Counted from the stretch's first letter, positions 1-11,664 are shown. The stretch is DNA of 64,000 nucleotides from Molossus alvarezi (GCA_037176705.1 CM073896.1:26424708-26488707), one strand, 5' to 3'. Translations and numbers: made by a program. The notes: generated by a model not told the origin, from the sequence alone.

Positions 1-1275
1 TTCTTTGGGGACTCCTATGATGCGAATGTTACTATGTTTCCAGTTGTCCCACAGTTCTGTTAAGCTGTCTTCTTGTTTTTCATTTGTTTTTTCCTTTTGG
101 TTTTCTGATTGGTTGATTTTTTTCTACCCTATCTTCTAATTCACTGATCCAGTCCTAGGCTTCCTCTACTCTGATATTTAGACCTTCCAATATGTCCTTT
201 ATTTCTGATATGTCATTCTTCATTTCTTCTTGGAGGTTTAAATTTCCAACTGGTTGATTTTCAACATTTCTATGTCTTTACTAATGGTTCTCATGTCCTT
301 ACACATGCTGTTGAGCTTCCTTAAGATCATGACTCTGAATTCTAGTTCTGTTAACTTGCTTAATGGTACCTCATTTATCTCATCTTCAGTAGAGGTCTCT
401 TATTTTGTTCATTTGGCTTTTGTTTCTGTATTTCACCATTTTGGCTATCACAGTGGACTTTGGAGCCTGCCAAATTTTTCCTGTGTGGGTTGGGATTTTG
501 CTGTTTTTGGCTCCCTCTCCTTGGTTTGGATGAGGCAGGGAGGACCCACATTAAACACCACTGTCAAGTCTTACTTTGCTGGTTAAAGTTGCTAGCTCAG
601 GGAATAGTACTGCTATCCTCTAGCTTTTTGCCTGGAGTCTATCAGTAGAGGTTACCTGAAGAACCTTGGCTTTTCATTTGAATGAAAAACTACCTCAGGT
701 GCTCAGCATAAGTGGATTTCCTGAGGGTGGGACAGATGCTGGTTGTTAGTGAGCCTCAATTTGCATTTCAATGGCCCACATGGTTTGGTTGAATCTCTGA
801 GTGAGGGACTGCTGCCTCTCCCCAGAGCCATGGGAAGGAGTAAGATGACAACCATCCTACCTGGCTGCAACTCAGCAAAAGCTCTGATTGCCCTCCAAAT
901 TTTGAGTGTCCCCACACAGTTCCAGGGTAGTCTGTCCTCCCTCTGCTGGAGCCCAAGGTAAGTGGCTGCTGCTATTTTAGCCTCTGTCCCGGCTCTGCAC
1001 TGTGGAGCCTCTTGGCAATTTAACCTGAGGACACTGCTCACAGCTAAGGCAGCTTCTCACAGCTAAGGCTGCTGCTGAACATGGGCTTCCAGCCCCCATC
1101 TTGCATCTCCCCAAGCCTACCAGGAATGAGTCAGTGTCCCTTGTTATGCTGTCCTCCAATCTGCTTTTCTGTTGCTTTATTTCTGATGATTTATCTTTAT
1201 TTTCCTTGTAATTCCAGCTTGGTGCTGGGAGATGGTCTGTGTAGCTTCCATTCACTCCACCGCCATTTTTCCAGT
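1..1275 (-). mobile_element. LINE-1 5' end (ORF1 start and 5' UTR), cut by window edge
   Basis: On the minus strand this runs from an L1 5' end near 1275 through a GC-richer 5' UTR into the start of ORF1 below about 400, and it continues off the left edge. The T-rich antisense text at 1-340 closely parallels the antisense ORF1 coiled-coil region of the L1 at 7.3-7.7 kb, with the same runs for Glu, Lys and Asn codons. The outer end carries GGAAAAATGGCGG, the YY1-type motif typical of L1 5' ends. No intact ORF1 reading frame remains. It is a separate copy from the next L1, because both have their own 5' end. Confidence 0.75.
1259..1270 (-). promoter_or_regulatory. YY1-like motif at L1 5' end
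   Basis: The minus strand reads AAAATGGCGGTG, which fits the YY1 core (AANATGGC). In mammalian L1s a YY1 site just inside the 5' end helps fix the transcription start. Its placement here at the extreme end of the L1 5' UTR is the main support; occupancy is not shown. Confidence 0.5.
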
Positions 1276-1660
1276 CTCCCATACATCTTTTTTTAGTGGT
1301 CAAATCTTTTACCCAATTCTTTTTTTTTTTTTATTCTTACCTGAGGACATTTTTTTTTTTTTTTTTGCATTTATCTTTAGACAGAGCAGGAGGGAGGGGC
1401 CGGAGGAGAGAGAGAGAGAGAAACATTGATGTGAGAGAGACACATTGAGTCATTGCCACTCACAGGACCCCAACCAGGGCAGGAACAAACTGCAACTGAG
1501 TTAATGTGCCCTTAGTGGGAACCGAACCCGGGACTCTCAGGTCCGCAGGCCAAAGCTCTAACCGCTGAGCCAAACTGGCCAGGGCTACCCAATTCTTAAT
1601 TGGGTCAATTATTTTCTTATTCTTTTGACTTAACTTTTTAGCATAATTTTAATTTCTCTG
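1276..1660 (-). mobile_element. L1 ORF2 remnant hosting a Ves SINE
   Basis: The bases on either side of the SINE, 1300-1320 and 1590-1640, join to text resembling the antisense ORF2 segment found intact around 3235-3540 (CCCATTCTTTAATTGGGC, then TTGTTGAGTT). The match is diverged and short, so the family call is tentative and the limits are approximate. Confidence 0.45.
1321..1585 (-). mobile_element. Ves SINE, antisense
   Basis: This is a tRNA-derived bat SINE. It ends with the reverse complement of the Ves head (GAGCCAAACTGGCCAGGGC) and begins with a T tract and TTCTTACCTGAGGACA, the reverse of the Ves tail. Box A and box B of the internal RNA polymerase III promoter are recognisable. The 11-bp direct repeat TACCCAATTCT lies at 1310-1320 and 1586-1596, a perfect target-site duplication that fixes both ends. 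A long T tract interrupts the tail. Confidence 0.93.
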
Positions 1661-2625
1661 GATTAGTGGCATATAAAAACCTGCTATATGGCTCTTTATG
1701 CCTCATTTTAGGCTATTCTTGAGCGAATGCATGGCCTAACTATTAACAAAAAGATGGCTGCAATGAAACATCCACTGTTTATTTATTATTGGTAATCACA
1801 GAATCCTTACATGCTATATCTAAAAACAGTAAGTTCAGTCTTGCCTTTGTAAGTATTAGGAGCAAACTCTACCAACTAGAACTTCAGGTTATTTTCTTTA
1901 ACTAAGGAACTTTAAAGATGCTTGAGAAGCAAACATAAGTATTGAAAAATATATCTATCTATAAACATATATACATATTTAAATATATAAATTCCTCAGG
2001 TCTTCACTTAGAAATATCATACTCCTTACTTTACAAATAATGTTAACAATTTGCGTTTTAACTTTTAAATTATAGATAAAAAATTTGAACAGAGGTAGAG
2101 ACTGCTAAAAGCAGGTTAAATGCTTGTTACAAAGGAAGATTACTGATAATCTTTCAGAGAGGCAATTACTGACCATTATTCAGAGAGGTGAACAAGACTG
2201 TACACAGAAGAACATTTTTAAAATGGGTAGTTTAGGGTGAGTCCACTTACAATTGATATGTAATAAACACATTCAGCAGTTCTGTGCTGGGGACTGATAA
2301 TACATTTGCAAATGATAAATATTAAAAATTGCAAGTAGTATTAGATTTAATATTCTCTGTTTAATAGAGTATTTATGAATTATCTTAGAGGAATTTCTAT
2401 AAAATGTAGACATTATTTTATAGTTATTTGGTGATGGGAAAAAAAAGCTTAGAGTTCACTTTTCTGGAGCTACAGTCTCTTAGATGCTATAGTTAACTTT
2501 CCAATAGTGTCACAAAAACCTATGACAGTAACTTAATACTTACAAGAAAAACTTTATGCTATTTTGGAAAATCCTAGTACAATGAGAGACTGATGCTAAA
2601 GACAACTGGGATACTAACTTTGAAG
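1661..2625. other. AT-rich DNA, no gene seen
   Basis: There is no long open frame, RNA gene or repeat I can name. The sequence is AT-rich with short ATATAT runs near 1950-1990. It looks like unique or very old decayed DNA between two L1 copies. Confidence 0.6.
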
Positions 2626-2634
2626 TGTAGTTCA

Positions 2635-5600
2635 TTATACTCCACAAATAAGTGAGATCATGTGACATTTGTCTTTCTCTGCTTGGCTTGTTTCACTTAG
2701 CATAATACTTACCAGGTCCCTCCATGTCGTCTGTCTCAAAGGATAAGAGATCTTTTTTTTTTTTTTTACAGCTGCATAGTACTCCATTGCACACATGCAC
2801 CACAACTTTTTTATCCACTCATCTACTGATGGACACTTGGGTTGTTTCCAGATCTTAGCCATTGTAAATAATGCTGCTATGAACATAGGGGTATATATAT
2901 TCTTTCTGATTGGTGTTTCAGGCTTCTTGGGGTATATTCCTAGAAGTGGAATCACTGGGTCAAATGGAAGTTCAATTTTTAATTTTTGAGGTAATACCAT
3001 GATGTTTTTTCATAGTGGCTGCAACAGTCTGCATTCCCACGAACAGTGTACTAGAGTCCCCTTTTCTCTGCACCCTCACCAGCACTTCTTGTTTGATGAT
3101 TTGTTAATGGCGGCCATTCTGACAGGTGTGAAGTCATACCTCATCGTTGTTTTAATTTGCATCTCTCTGATGATTAGTGATATTGAGCATTTCTTCATAT
3201 GTCTCTTGGCCATTTCTATGTCCTGTTTATTTAGGTCCTTTGCCCATTCTTTAATTGGGCTGTCTTTTTTTTTTTTTTATCCTCACCCGAGGATATTTTT
3301 CCATTTTTTGTACAAATAGAGTGGGAAGGAGAGAGAGGAAGGGAGAGAGAGAGAGAAACATTGACGTGAAGGGACACATCAAGTGGCTGCCACCCGCATG
3401 ACCAACCAGGGCCGGGGACGAACTGCAACCGAAGTACGTGCCCTTAGCGGGAACCGAACCCATGTCTCTCCGGACGACAGGCCGACGCTCTAACCGCTGA
3501 GCCAAACTGGCCAGGGCTATTTGTCTTTCTTTTGTTGAGTTGTATGAGCACTCTATATATTTTGGAAATTAACCCCTTATCTGATGCATCATTGGCAGTT
3601 TTGGTCTCCCTTAGGTGGGTTCCCTGTCCATTTTGATGGCTGTTTCTTTTGCTGTGTAGAAGCTTTTTAGTTTGATGTAGTCCCATGTGTTCATTTTTTT
3701 CTGTTTCTTTTGCCTTAGGTGTTGTATCAGTAAAAATTCTGCTGCGTATGATGTCTGTAATTTTATTGCCTACATTTTCTTCCAGAATTTTCATGATTTC
3801 ACGAGTTACATTTAAGTCTTTTATTTATTTTGAATTTATTCTTGTATATGGTGTAAGTTCATGGTGTAGCTTCATATTTTTGCATGTAGCTGTCCAATTT
3901 TCCCAACACCATTTATTGAAGAGACTGTCTTGACTCCGCTGTATATGCTCTTGCCACCTTTGTCAAATATTAATTGAGCATATTGTCTGGGGTCAATTTC
4001 TGGGTTCTCTGTTCTCTTCCATTGATCTGTCTGTCTGTTCTTGTGCCAGCATCATACTGTTTTGATTACAGTGGCTTTGTAGTATAACCTGATATCTGGT
4101 AATGTGATTCCTCCTACTTTGTTCTTCTTTTTCAAGATTGCTGTGGCTATTCAGGGTCATTTTTGTTTCATATAAACTTTTGGTGTGTTTGTTCTAGTTC
4201 TGTGAAATGTCATTGGTATTTTGATGGGGATTGCATTGAATCTATAGATTGCTTTGGGTAGGATGAACATTTTAATTATGTTAATTCTTCCAATCCAGGA
4301 ACCTGGTATATGCTTCTACTTTTTTTATATATTCCTCTATTTCTTTTTTCAATGTCCAGTAGTTCTCTGTGAAGAGATCCTTTACTTCTTTGGTTAAGTT
4401 TATTCCTATGTATCTTAATTTTTTTTGCTGCAATGGTAAATGAGATTTTTTTTTTTTAGCTTCTCTTTCTGTGTGTTCATTGGTGGTATATAAGAATGCT
4501 GTCAATTTCTTGACATTAATTGTGTATTGTGCTACTTTGCCAAATTCATTCATTAACCATAGTAGATTTTTGATGGAGTCTTTAGGTTTTTTTTTTTTTT
4601 TTATGAACAATATTATATAATCTGCAAATAATGTCAGTTTTACTTTCTCCCTTCCAATTTGGATGCCTTTTATTTTTTCTTCATGTATGATTGGTGTGGC
4701 TAAGACTTCCAGTACCATGTTAAATAAGAGTTGCAAAATTGGCCATCCCTGTCTTGTTCCTGTTCTTAAGGGTAATGCTTTTAGTTTTTGCCCATCTGTA
4801 TGACGTTGGCTGTAGGCCTTTTATATATACCTTTATTATGTCAAGATATTATCCCTCTATTCCCATATTGCTGAGCATTTGTATCAGAAATGAGTGCTGG
4901 ATTTTGTCAAATGCTTTTTCAGCAACTATTAATATAATTATATGTTTTGGGTATAATCAATTATCTTTCATTTTGTTTATGTGGTGTATAACATTTATTG
5001 ATTTGCAAATGTTGTATCATCTTTGCATCACTGGGATGAATCCCACTTGGTCATGATGAATAATTTTTTATGTATTGCTGCATCCAATTTGCTAATATTT
5101 TGTTAAGAATTTTGGCATTTGTGTTCATCAGGGATATTGGCTTGTAGTTTTCTTTTTCTGTAGTCTTTATCTGGTTTTGGAATTAGAATTATCTTCATAA
5201 AATGAGTTTGGAAGTATTTCATCTTCTTGGATTTTTTGGAATAGTTTGAGGAGAATGGGTATTAGATTTTCTTTGAATGTTCGGTAAAACTCCCCTGTGA
5301 AGCCATCTGGCTCTGGGCTTTTGTTTGCTGCAAGTTTCTTCATTACATCTTCAATTTCCTTTGTTGAGATTGGTCTGTTCAAGTTTTCTTTCTCTTCTTG
5401 GTTCAGTTTTGTGAGGCTGTGTGTTTTTAGAAATTTGTTCATTTCTCCTAGATTCTACAATTTGTTGGTGGATAATTGTTCATAGTATGTTTTGATGATC
5501 CTTTGTATTTCTGTGGTGTCAGTTGTTACTTCTTTTATTTCTGATTTTGTTTATTTGGTTTCTGTCTTTTTGTTTCTTGGTGGTTCTGGCTAAAAGTCCA

Positions 5601-6711
5601 TCGATCTTGTTTATCTTTTCAAAAAACAAGCTTTTTGTTTCATTGATCTTTTGAATTGTTTTTTAGTCTCTATGTCATTTATTTCTACTCTGACCTTTAC
5701 TATTCCCTTCCTCCTATTAGCTCTGGGTTTTTCTTTTTGTTGACTTTCTAGTTTTTTAAATTGTAAGGTTAGAAAGTCAATTAGAATTTTTTTTAGTTTC
5801 TGGAAGTAGTCATGTAGTGCTATGAATATCCCTATCAGGGCTGCTTTCACTGTGTCCCATAGATTTTGAGTTTTTGTACGTTCATTTTCATTGGTTTCCA
5901 GGAAGTTTTTAATTTCTTCCTTGATCTCATTAGTGACCCATTCATTGTTTCATAACATGCTATTTAGCCTCCAACTGTTTGAATGTTTTTGTGTGCTTTT
6001 ACTGTAATTGAGTTCTAGTTTCATGCCACTGTGATCTGAGAAGATGCTTGATATGATTTCGATCTTCTTAAATTTGTAGAGGCTTGCTTTGTGTTCTAAC
6101 AGGTGATCTATTTTTGAGAATGTCCCATGTGCACTTGAGAAAAATGTGAATTCTGCAGCTTTGGGGTGAAGTGTTCTGTAAATATCCACGAAGCCAAATG
6201 ATCTAGTTTGTCTTGTAAGGACTTTATGTCCTTGTTAATTTTTTGTCTAGACAATTTATCCAGTGGTGTCAGTGGCATGTTAAAGTAACCCACTATGATT
6301 GTATTGCTATTGGTCTCTCTCTGAAATTCTCCAGAGGTTTTTAAATATATTTTGGTGCTCCCATATTTGGTGAATATGTTTACCAGGGTTATATCCTCTT
6401 TTTAGATTGCTCCTTTTAATATTATGTAGTACCTTCACTGTCTCTTATTATGATCCTCATTTTGAAGTCTGTCTTGTCAGATATGAGTATTGCTACATCA
6501 GCTTCTTTTTATTTCCATTTGGTTGGAAAATTTTCTTTTATCCCTTCACTTTCATCCTGTGTGAGTCTTTTGTTATGATGTGGGTCTCTTGTAGACAGCA
6601 TATATATGGGTCATGTTTTCTTATCCAATCAGCTACCCTATGTCTTCTGATTGGAATATTTAAGCCATTTACATTTAAAGTAATTATTGATAGATAGTTA
6701 TTAGTTGCCAT
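2635..6711 (-). pseudogene. L1 ORF2 (endonuclease/reverse transcriptase), broken
   Basis: ORF2p normally nicks target DNA and reverse-transcribes L1 RNA at the nick. The start is set at the ATG at 6711, which gives MATNNYLSIITLNVNGLN, the usual N-terminus of the endonuclease domain. Endonuclease-like text continues through about 6.0 kb. An RT segment lies at 4736-4281 and the C-terminal end at 3000-2635 (MAKIWKQPKCPSVDEWIKKL; ending MLSETSQAEKDKCHMIS). The RT catalytic box reads FADY, not FADD, so one catalytic aspartate is missing. There are several frameshifts and a SINE of about 250 bp at 3266-3517. Without the SINE the span suits the usual ORF2 length of roughly 1,275 codons. Confidence 0.92.
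3266..3517 (-). mobile_element. Ves SINE, antisense, in L1 ORF2
   Basis: It ends in the reverse Ves head (GAGCCAAACTGGCCAGGGC) and starts with a T tract plus ATCCTCACCCGAGGATAT, the reversed Ves tail. Box B reads GGTTCGGTTCC on the minus strand. It separates TTAATTGGGC from TTGTTGAGTTG of one L1 ORF2, which proves it is an insertion. Flanking TGTCTTT runs probably represent the target duplication, but the T tract blurs the left end. Confidence 0.93.
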
Positions 6712-6716
6712 TTTAA

Positions 6717-6720
<4 letters not shown>

Positions 6721-6766
<46 letters not shown>
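6721..6766. repeat. (CT)n microsatellite in L1 inter-ORF region
   Basis: About 46 bp of nearly pure CT dinucleotides lie just upstream (in L1 sense) of the ORF2 start, within the ORF1-ORF2 spacer. A long pure tract suggests recent slippage and likely length polymorphism. Confidence 0.95.
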
Positions 6767-6771
<5 letters not shown>

Positions 6772-6792
6772 GTTCCCTCTGTTTTTTCTTCT

Positions 6793-7744
6793 TATAACAA
6801 TCCCTTCAGAATTTCTTGCAGTGTTGGTTTGGTGGTGGTAAATTCCTATAGCTTTTTTTTTTTTTTTTAATCCGTAAAGATCTTTATTTCTACTTCAATT
6901 TTGAATGGTAGCCTTGCTGGATAGAGTAGTCTTGGATTCAGACCCTTGCCTTGCATTACTTTATACACTTCATGCCACTCCCTTCTGGCCTGTAACGTTT
7001 CTATTGAGAAATCAGCTGACAGTCTAATGGGAGCTCCCTTGTAGTATCTTTCTCTCTCTCTCTTTCTTCCTTTAAGATTCTTTCTTTGTCTTTAATGTTT
7101 GCCATTTTTACTATAATGTGTCTAGCTGTGGGTTTTCTGGGGTTCATCTTGCTTGGGACTCTTTGTGTTTCCTGGACTTGTGTGACTTTTTTCTGCACCA
7201 GTATAGGGAAATTTTCTATCATTATTTCTTCAAACAGTTTCTCTATTCCTTTCTCTGATTTTTTTCCTTCCTGTACCCCTATAACGTGAATGGTGTTATC
7301 TTTTGTATTGTCTTAAAGCTTCCTTAAACTCTCCTTCTGCTTTGTAAACTTTTTTTCTATTTGCTGCTCTATTTGAGTGTTTTTCTCTACCTTGTCTTCT
7401 AAGTCATTGAATTGGTCTTCATCTTCTTCTAATCTACTATTGAACCCTTCTAAGGTATTTTTCATAAAAGTTATGTCATTCTTTATTTCCTCTTGATTTT
7501 TATGCATAGCTTTTACCTCTTTATGCATAGCTTCTATCTCTTTTTTTAAGCTGAAATAGTTCCTAGTGAGCTCTTCATAATTCTTATTAAGTTGCTTGTA
7601 GTTCTCACCAAATTGTTTGAGCACTCTTACAATCATTGCTTTGAATTTTTTATCTGACAAGTTGCTTTCTTCCATTTCCAGATGTTTCTTTTCTGGTAAT
7701 TCCTCTTTTTTTTTTCTTTTGGTATTGTTTCTTTGTCTTCCCAT
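6793..7744 (-). pseudogene. L1 ORF1 (RNA-binding chaperone), broken
   Basis: ORF1p is the trimeric coiled-coil RNA-binding protein of the L1 particle. The open frame 7744-7313 begins MGRQRNNTKRKKKEELPEKK and forms a charged coiled coil rich in Glu, Lys, Asn and Leu. The C-terminal RNA-binding part follows in another frame (7222-7001, including VPSKMNPRKPTARHIIVKMA and KDKERILK). Downstream text still parallels the family's C-terminal domain up to a stop near 6793. The total span of about 317 codons fits ORF1p. It is broken by frameshifts, including a CT run near 7045-7065 and a 16-T tract near 6850-6866. Confidence 0.92.
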
Positions 7745-7999
7745 TTTAGTTGTCTGGTAGATCTAGACCTGGTGAGGGATGTTTGGATGTGTAGGTAGCT
7801 CAATGTATATCAAATAAGGCTACTGTGCCTCCCAGACTATTCTGTTGTGTGTCACCTCTAGCCTGCTGTGGATCCTAGAGGATTGACTACTGGGGGTTGG
7901 TATTGGTGGGTACTGGTAGGTGCTGCTACTGGATGGCATGGGCCCCTCTGAAGCTGTGTTCCCCGCTGATCTGGTTGCTGGTGCCACCTGTAACTGTAT

Positions 8000-8300
8000 T
8001 GCTCAGGCCCTGCTGGAGCCACACTCCCTACCCACACCCTGGTTTGCCGGGTTTCACAGGTCCCACTGGAGCCCTGGCTCCACGCCCACCTTGTGGGCAG
8101 CTAGGTTGTACAGGCCTCATTGGAGCCCCCACTTTCCACTGACCCGGTGGGGAATTGGATTGCACAGTCCCTTCTGGAGCCCCGACTCTCCACCACTCTT
8201 GTGGGCTGCTGGGTCACACAGACCCTTATAGAGCCCCAGCTCCCCACTGCTCTTATGAGCAGCTGTATTGCACAGGCTCTCATGAAGTCCCAGGCCCTGC
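8000..8300. repeat. 54-bp tandem repeats in L1 5' UTR, about 5-6 units
   Basis: The motif GGAGCC (or GAGCC) recurs at 8015, 8068, 8122, 8176 and 8230, with a decayed copy near 8284, a spacing of 53-54 bp. Each unit also holds CCCCACT-like and CTTGTGGGCAGCTG-like segments followed by a GCACAG box. Because 54 is a multiple of 3, both strands show 18-residue repeating frames, for example EPxLSTxxVG on the plus strand. I treat these frames as by-products, not genes. Confidence 0.85.
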
Positions 8301-8849
8301 AACTGGTGGCTGGGGAGTGCTGCTGCCCAGTGGGGTTCAGCTTTTTCTCAGCTTTTGCTGTAGTTTTTGGGCATGGGTCTCAGATGCTGATCTGTGCTTC
8401 TGTTGCCTGGGGATGGATGTCTTCTCCAAAGCCTCTGTTGCTGGGGGCATATCTCGACTCTGCTGGGGCTGCTACCATGGGGGATGGCGCTGACACCTTG
8501 AGAGCTCCACTATTGTGCACTGGTCTGTGTTGACACAGGGTGTCCCACTGGTCCGATGGTGCCAGGTGCACTGGTGGGCTCAGGTTGCTGGGCCCCAGCC
8601 GCTCCCACTGCCTCCTCCCAGGGAAGACCCGGGATCTTCCAAAAATAGCGAGACCTCCCCAAGGAGCAGGGAGATGTGCCCTGAAGAGCTGCTTACCGTG
8701 GTAGCCGGCTGCTCCCCATCCACGGCACAGGAACCTTCTGCTCCACATCTCTGCACTGCACGAGTTTGGTCGTCCACCTTCACATCCACTCACTCTTTCG
8801 CACACTAGCTCTCTCTCTCACACACTCACCCTCCCTCCAGTCCTGCCTG

Positions 8850-8861
8850 CCGCCATCTTTC
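8850..8861 (-). promoter_or_regulatory. YY1-like motif at L1 5' end
   Basis: The minus strand reads GAAAGATGGCGGC, matching the YY1 core (AAGATGGCGGC) a few bases inside the L1 terminus at about 8865. It occupies the same place as in the separate L1 5' end near 1265. Confidence 0.6.
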
Positions 8862-10084
8862 GTGAATCAGAACATGATATTTTGACTTAGAAATTAGAAT
8901 TGCAAATAAATCACAATGTCCCCTTTCTTCATAATAAGTAAATATTTTAGATAATTTAATATATTTTATTTCTTTTAAATCATCTTCTTAACTTGAAGAG
9001 AATCCTTAACTTTAGTGAGTGACAGAAATTGCTATGAGTCTCATGAATCACCAGCATATCTGAATAAAGATGACCTCTTGGTTAATAAAAGTAATTTGAA
9101 TTCATTGTACTTTTAAGATGAATACAATTATCAGCTTTTATTGGCAGTTGATTAATCAATATGTATCAAATCGTGAAAACTTTTATCCCTGCCAGCTGTT
9201 TCTGACTTGCTTGACCCTGATTTATATCTTTGTTGTACTAACCTAATTTAAATAACTTGCTGTCTTGGCTTAAATAAATTATTTCCATGGAAATATTCAA
9301 ATGAGCAATAGAAGTTTCAGAGTTAAATATATCCTTTCCCAAACCTGAATCCAACATCGTTGGCCTTGGTAATTTTGGGCACTTTATAGCAAAACACTTA
9401 GCTGTGATCAATTGTACTTTTCTCAGTAAAATCCCAGAGCTCATCTCTAGAACGAACAAGCTATTAAAACAAAGGGGTGGAGGGGTGAAGGATGTTAAAG
9501 ATTTCTTAGCTGAGTCTGACATTTTCTCTCTTAAATATTAATTATGCTGTGGGCTTCTTCTTATTTACATACCTAAGTGTTTGCTTGGGACATAAATGGT
9601 ACTAAATTGTCTTGAGAAAGCTATAGAGCAGCTTGGTTAGATAAAACTTTTTGCAGCTGGTAATTTTTGGCAATTAATATTATGAATGCTAATGCGATGG
9701 GGAAAAGGGAAGGCACTTCCAGGATGCAGGATGCCACTTATCTCTGCAACGAAAGAAAATGTCAGAAGTGGTGAGCCTGCTGAGAGCATTACTTCTGGGA
9801 AGGAAAAAGATGGCAAATGTTAAAATTATCATATGTATGGACAAGCGAGAATTTTGAAACTGAGGTATCTAATAAATAGTCTAACAAATAGAGTTTATTT
9901 AAATGTTAAATCTGGTTTTGGATTGTTTTATATAAAAGGAAAGTTTTTTTTAAATTAAAATGAATATATAATATATGGCCCAAAGTAATATTGAAAGCAG
10001 ATTCATGTAAATTAGCTCATTTGATTATCTTAATAACTGGTGAGGTATTAGGGGGACAAGGCCTTTGAAGCTTAGGGTCAATAT

Positions 10085-10155
10085 TTGAGATATTGAGATA
10101 AATATTTAATATTTATTGAGATAAATATTTAATATTTATTGAGATAAATATTAAA
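10085..10155. repeat. Short AT-rich tandem repeat
   Basis: ATTTATTGAGATAAATATTT-type units of about 22 bp are repeated roughly three times, with small differences between copies. Confidence 0.8.
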
Positions 10156-10901
10156 ATGAGATAGGTATTAGGATAAAGCTGAGCTTGATAGATAAAAATG
10201 TAAAAGCCTAAAATTATGAGGAAGAAAAAAATCAGAACTACTGGAATTTACTTCAGCAATATTAAAATTGTCGTCATAACTTCAAAAGTAGTTACATTCC
10301 CTCATACTTTCCAAGTAAATAAAAAAGGTCACTACACTCTATGAAGCTGAGGCATTTAAACCAGACTAACTTTTCACTGGAAAGATTGTAGATTGAGAGT
10401 AGTAATAAGCATTTTTAAGATATCAGTTGTGTACAATTCAGAAATAAAAATAAATTATGTTATCATTTTGCCCAGTCCCTTTTATGACTTGAAGAACACT
10501 GAGGTTCAGCTTATGTGAGTTTCTCTAAGATTTCAAATTGCCAGGTAAATTAATTTTGTAAGGACTTAAGAAATACATAGTTTTCAATATCCTGTATTGC
10601 ATTTTTGACTCAGGTGTAAGCAGGAGCTATGGTGATTATGACAAAAGAGTATTTTGGTCACTGAGGGAGAAAGTGTTCTTTATATGTTAAGACATAGTGA
10701 TCAGTATAAATGTATTTTATTTAACTGTTTTCCTGTGCTCATTTGTATGTGACAGTACAATGATGGGGAATGTCATCGAAATAAAACAAACATTTCTAAT
10801 TGTGTGTGATAGTATAAATCTCCAGTTCTAATTAGCCTGTCTCATAATTCCCAGAAGCACTGTCACAGGTGGCATGACAGGTATACTAATTTTTTGTCTA
10901 T

Positions 10902-11010
10902 TAAACATGGTCACTATATAAAGAAAACATATGAAAAGTGTTACATTATGATGACATAAACATGGTCACTATATAAAGAAAATATATGAAGAGTGATACA
11001 TTAAGATGCC
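10902..11010. repeat. 55-bp tandem duplication
   Basis: TAAACATGGTCACTATATAA begins at 10902 and again at 10957. The following bases (AAAGAAAAYATATGAARAGTG) also match with a few differences, so this is a diverged two-copy tandem duplication. Confidence 0.88.
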
Positions 11011-11465
11011 ATTCTTTTTCTTTTTATTTTAATTCATTAAGCCTTTGTTGAATAACTGCTCAGTATTTTCTGATCTGTAAGAAAAGGAAGATCTATTCTC
11101 TGCATTAAAGAATCTAGTTATTTTTTCAGAAACATATTTGTAAATGTGATGAAATTAAAATTTAAACATGTGTAGGCAGTATAAAGGATACATACAAGAC
11201 AGAATACCATAAAGAATTGATTTTAATACCATATAATGACAAAGCATTAGAATTATTTCCAGTTAGGTAGCACTAAGCATTGATACTGCAAGGTTGATTG
11301 GGTGATCGTGCTTGGAATTTATTATTAGGTGCCTGAAAGTCCTCTGGAAGTAGGGAAAAAAATACCTTATAAAACATTCAGAAATATAGTAAAATCACAT
11401 TTATTGTGAGTTTATCACAGCAAAAAATTTTAAATAACTCTAGGTGAATGGATAAAATATAAGAC

Positions 11466-11664
11466 GGAATGTTCATATGTCTTAGTCTGCTTGGGCTGCT
11501 ATACCAAAATACCATAGATTGGGAATTTAAACAATAGGAATTTATTTTGAAGGCTGGGAAGTCCCATGATCTGGTTGTAGCAAATGTGGTTTCTGATGAA
11601 GACTGTCTTGCTGGCTTGTATCTTCACAGAAGAAGGGGTGAGAACAGAGAGAGTGAAAGAGAGA
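11466..11664 (+). mobile_element. MaLR-type LTR, 5' portion (split)
   Basis: The motif CTTAGTCTGCTTGGGCTGCT followed by ATACCAAAATACCATAGATT and then AACAATAGGAATTTATTTTG is the start of a MaLR/MLT-type non-autonomous retroviral LTR. Text typical of the middle of these LTRs (CTTCACAGAAGAAGGGGTGA) follows. The 3' part resumes at 13145 after an L1, so the element was split by insertion. The exact subfamily is not determined. Confidence 0.65.

Larger units (their letters stand above)
7745..8868 (-). promoter_or_regulatory. L1 5' UTR / internal promoter region
   Basis: About 1.1 kb of GC-richer DNA lies between the ORF1 start and the L1 5' end. This is where L1s carry an RNA polymerase II promoter, and often an antisense one. 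It holds a 54-bp tandem array and a YY1-type motif at the far end. The CT-rich flank at 8800-8850 resembles initiator-proximal sequence. Present activity is unknown. Confidence 0.75.
2626..8870 (-). mobile_element. Near-full-length LINE-1, antisense, inactive
   Basis: This is the most complete L1 in the window. In its own direction it has a 5' UTR (8870-7745) with tandem 54-bp repeats, ORF1 (7744-6793), a short inter-ORF gap filled by a CT repeat, and ORF2 (6711-2635) with endonuclease, reverse transcriptase and C-terminal parts in order. A Ves SINE interrupts ORF2. The length without the SINE is about 6.0 kb, close to a full mammalian L1. Both ORFs carry frameshifts and stops and the RT catalytic motif is changed, so it cannot encode active machinery. 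No obvious 3' UTR and poly(A) end is visible at the left, so the 3' tail may be lost. Confidence 0.93.
8871..11465. other. AT-rich unique DNA, no gene seen
   Basis: No recognisable repeat family and no supported coding region. The open frame on the minus strand at 9522-9238 has no splice context, homology or start context that I can recognise, so I do not call it. Two small tandem duplications are listed separately. Confidence 0.6.

Noticed and set aside
7897..8805. Several overlapping frames of 80-140 codons on both strands
   Set aside because: They lie in the GC-rich L1 5' UTR and its 54-bp tandem array; repeated 18-residue units follow from the DNA repeat.
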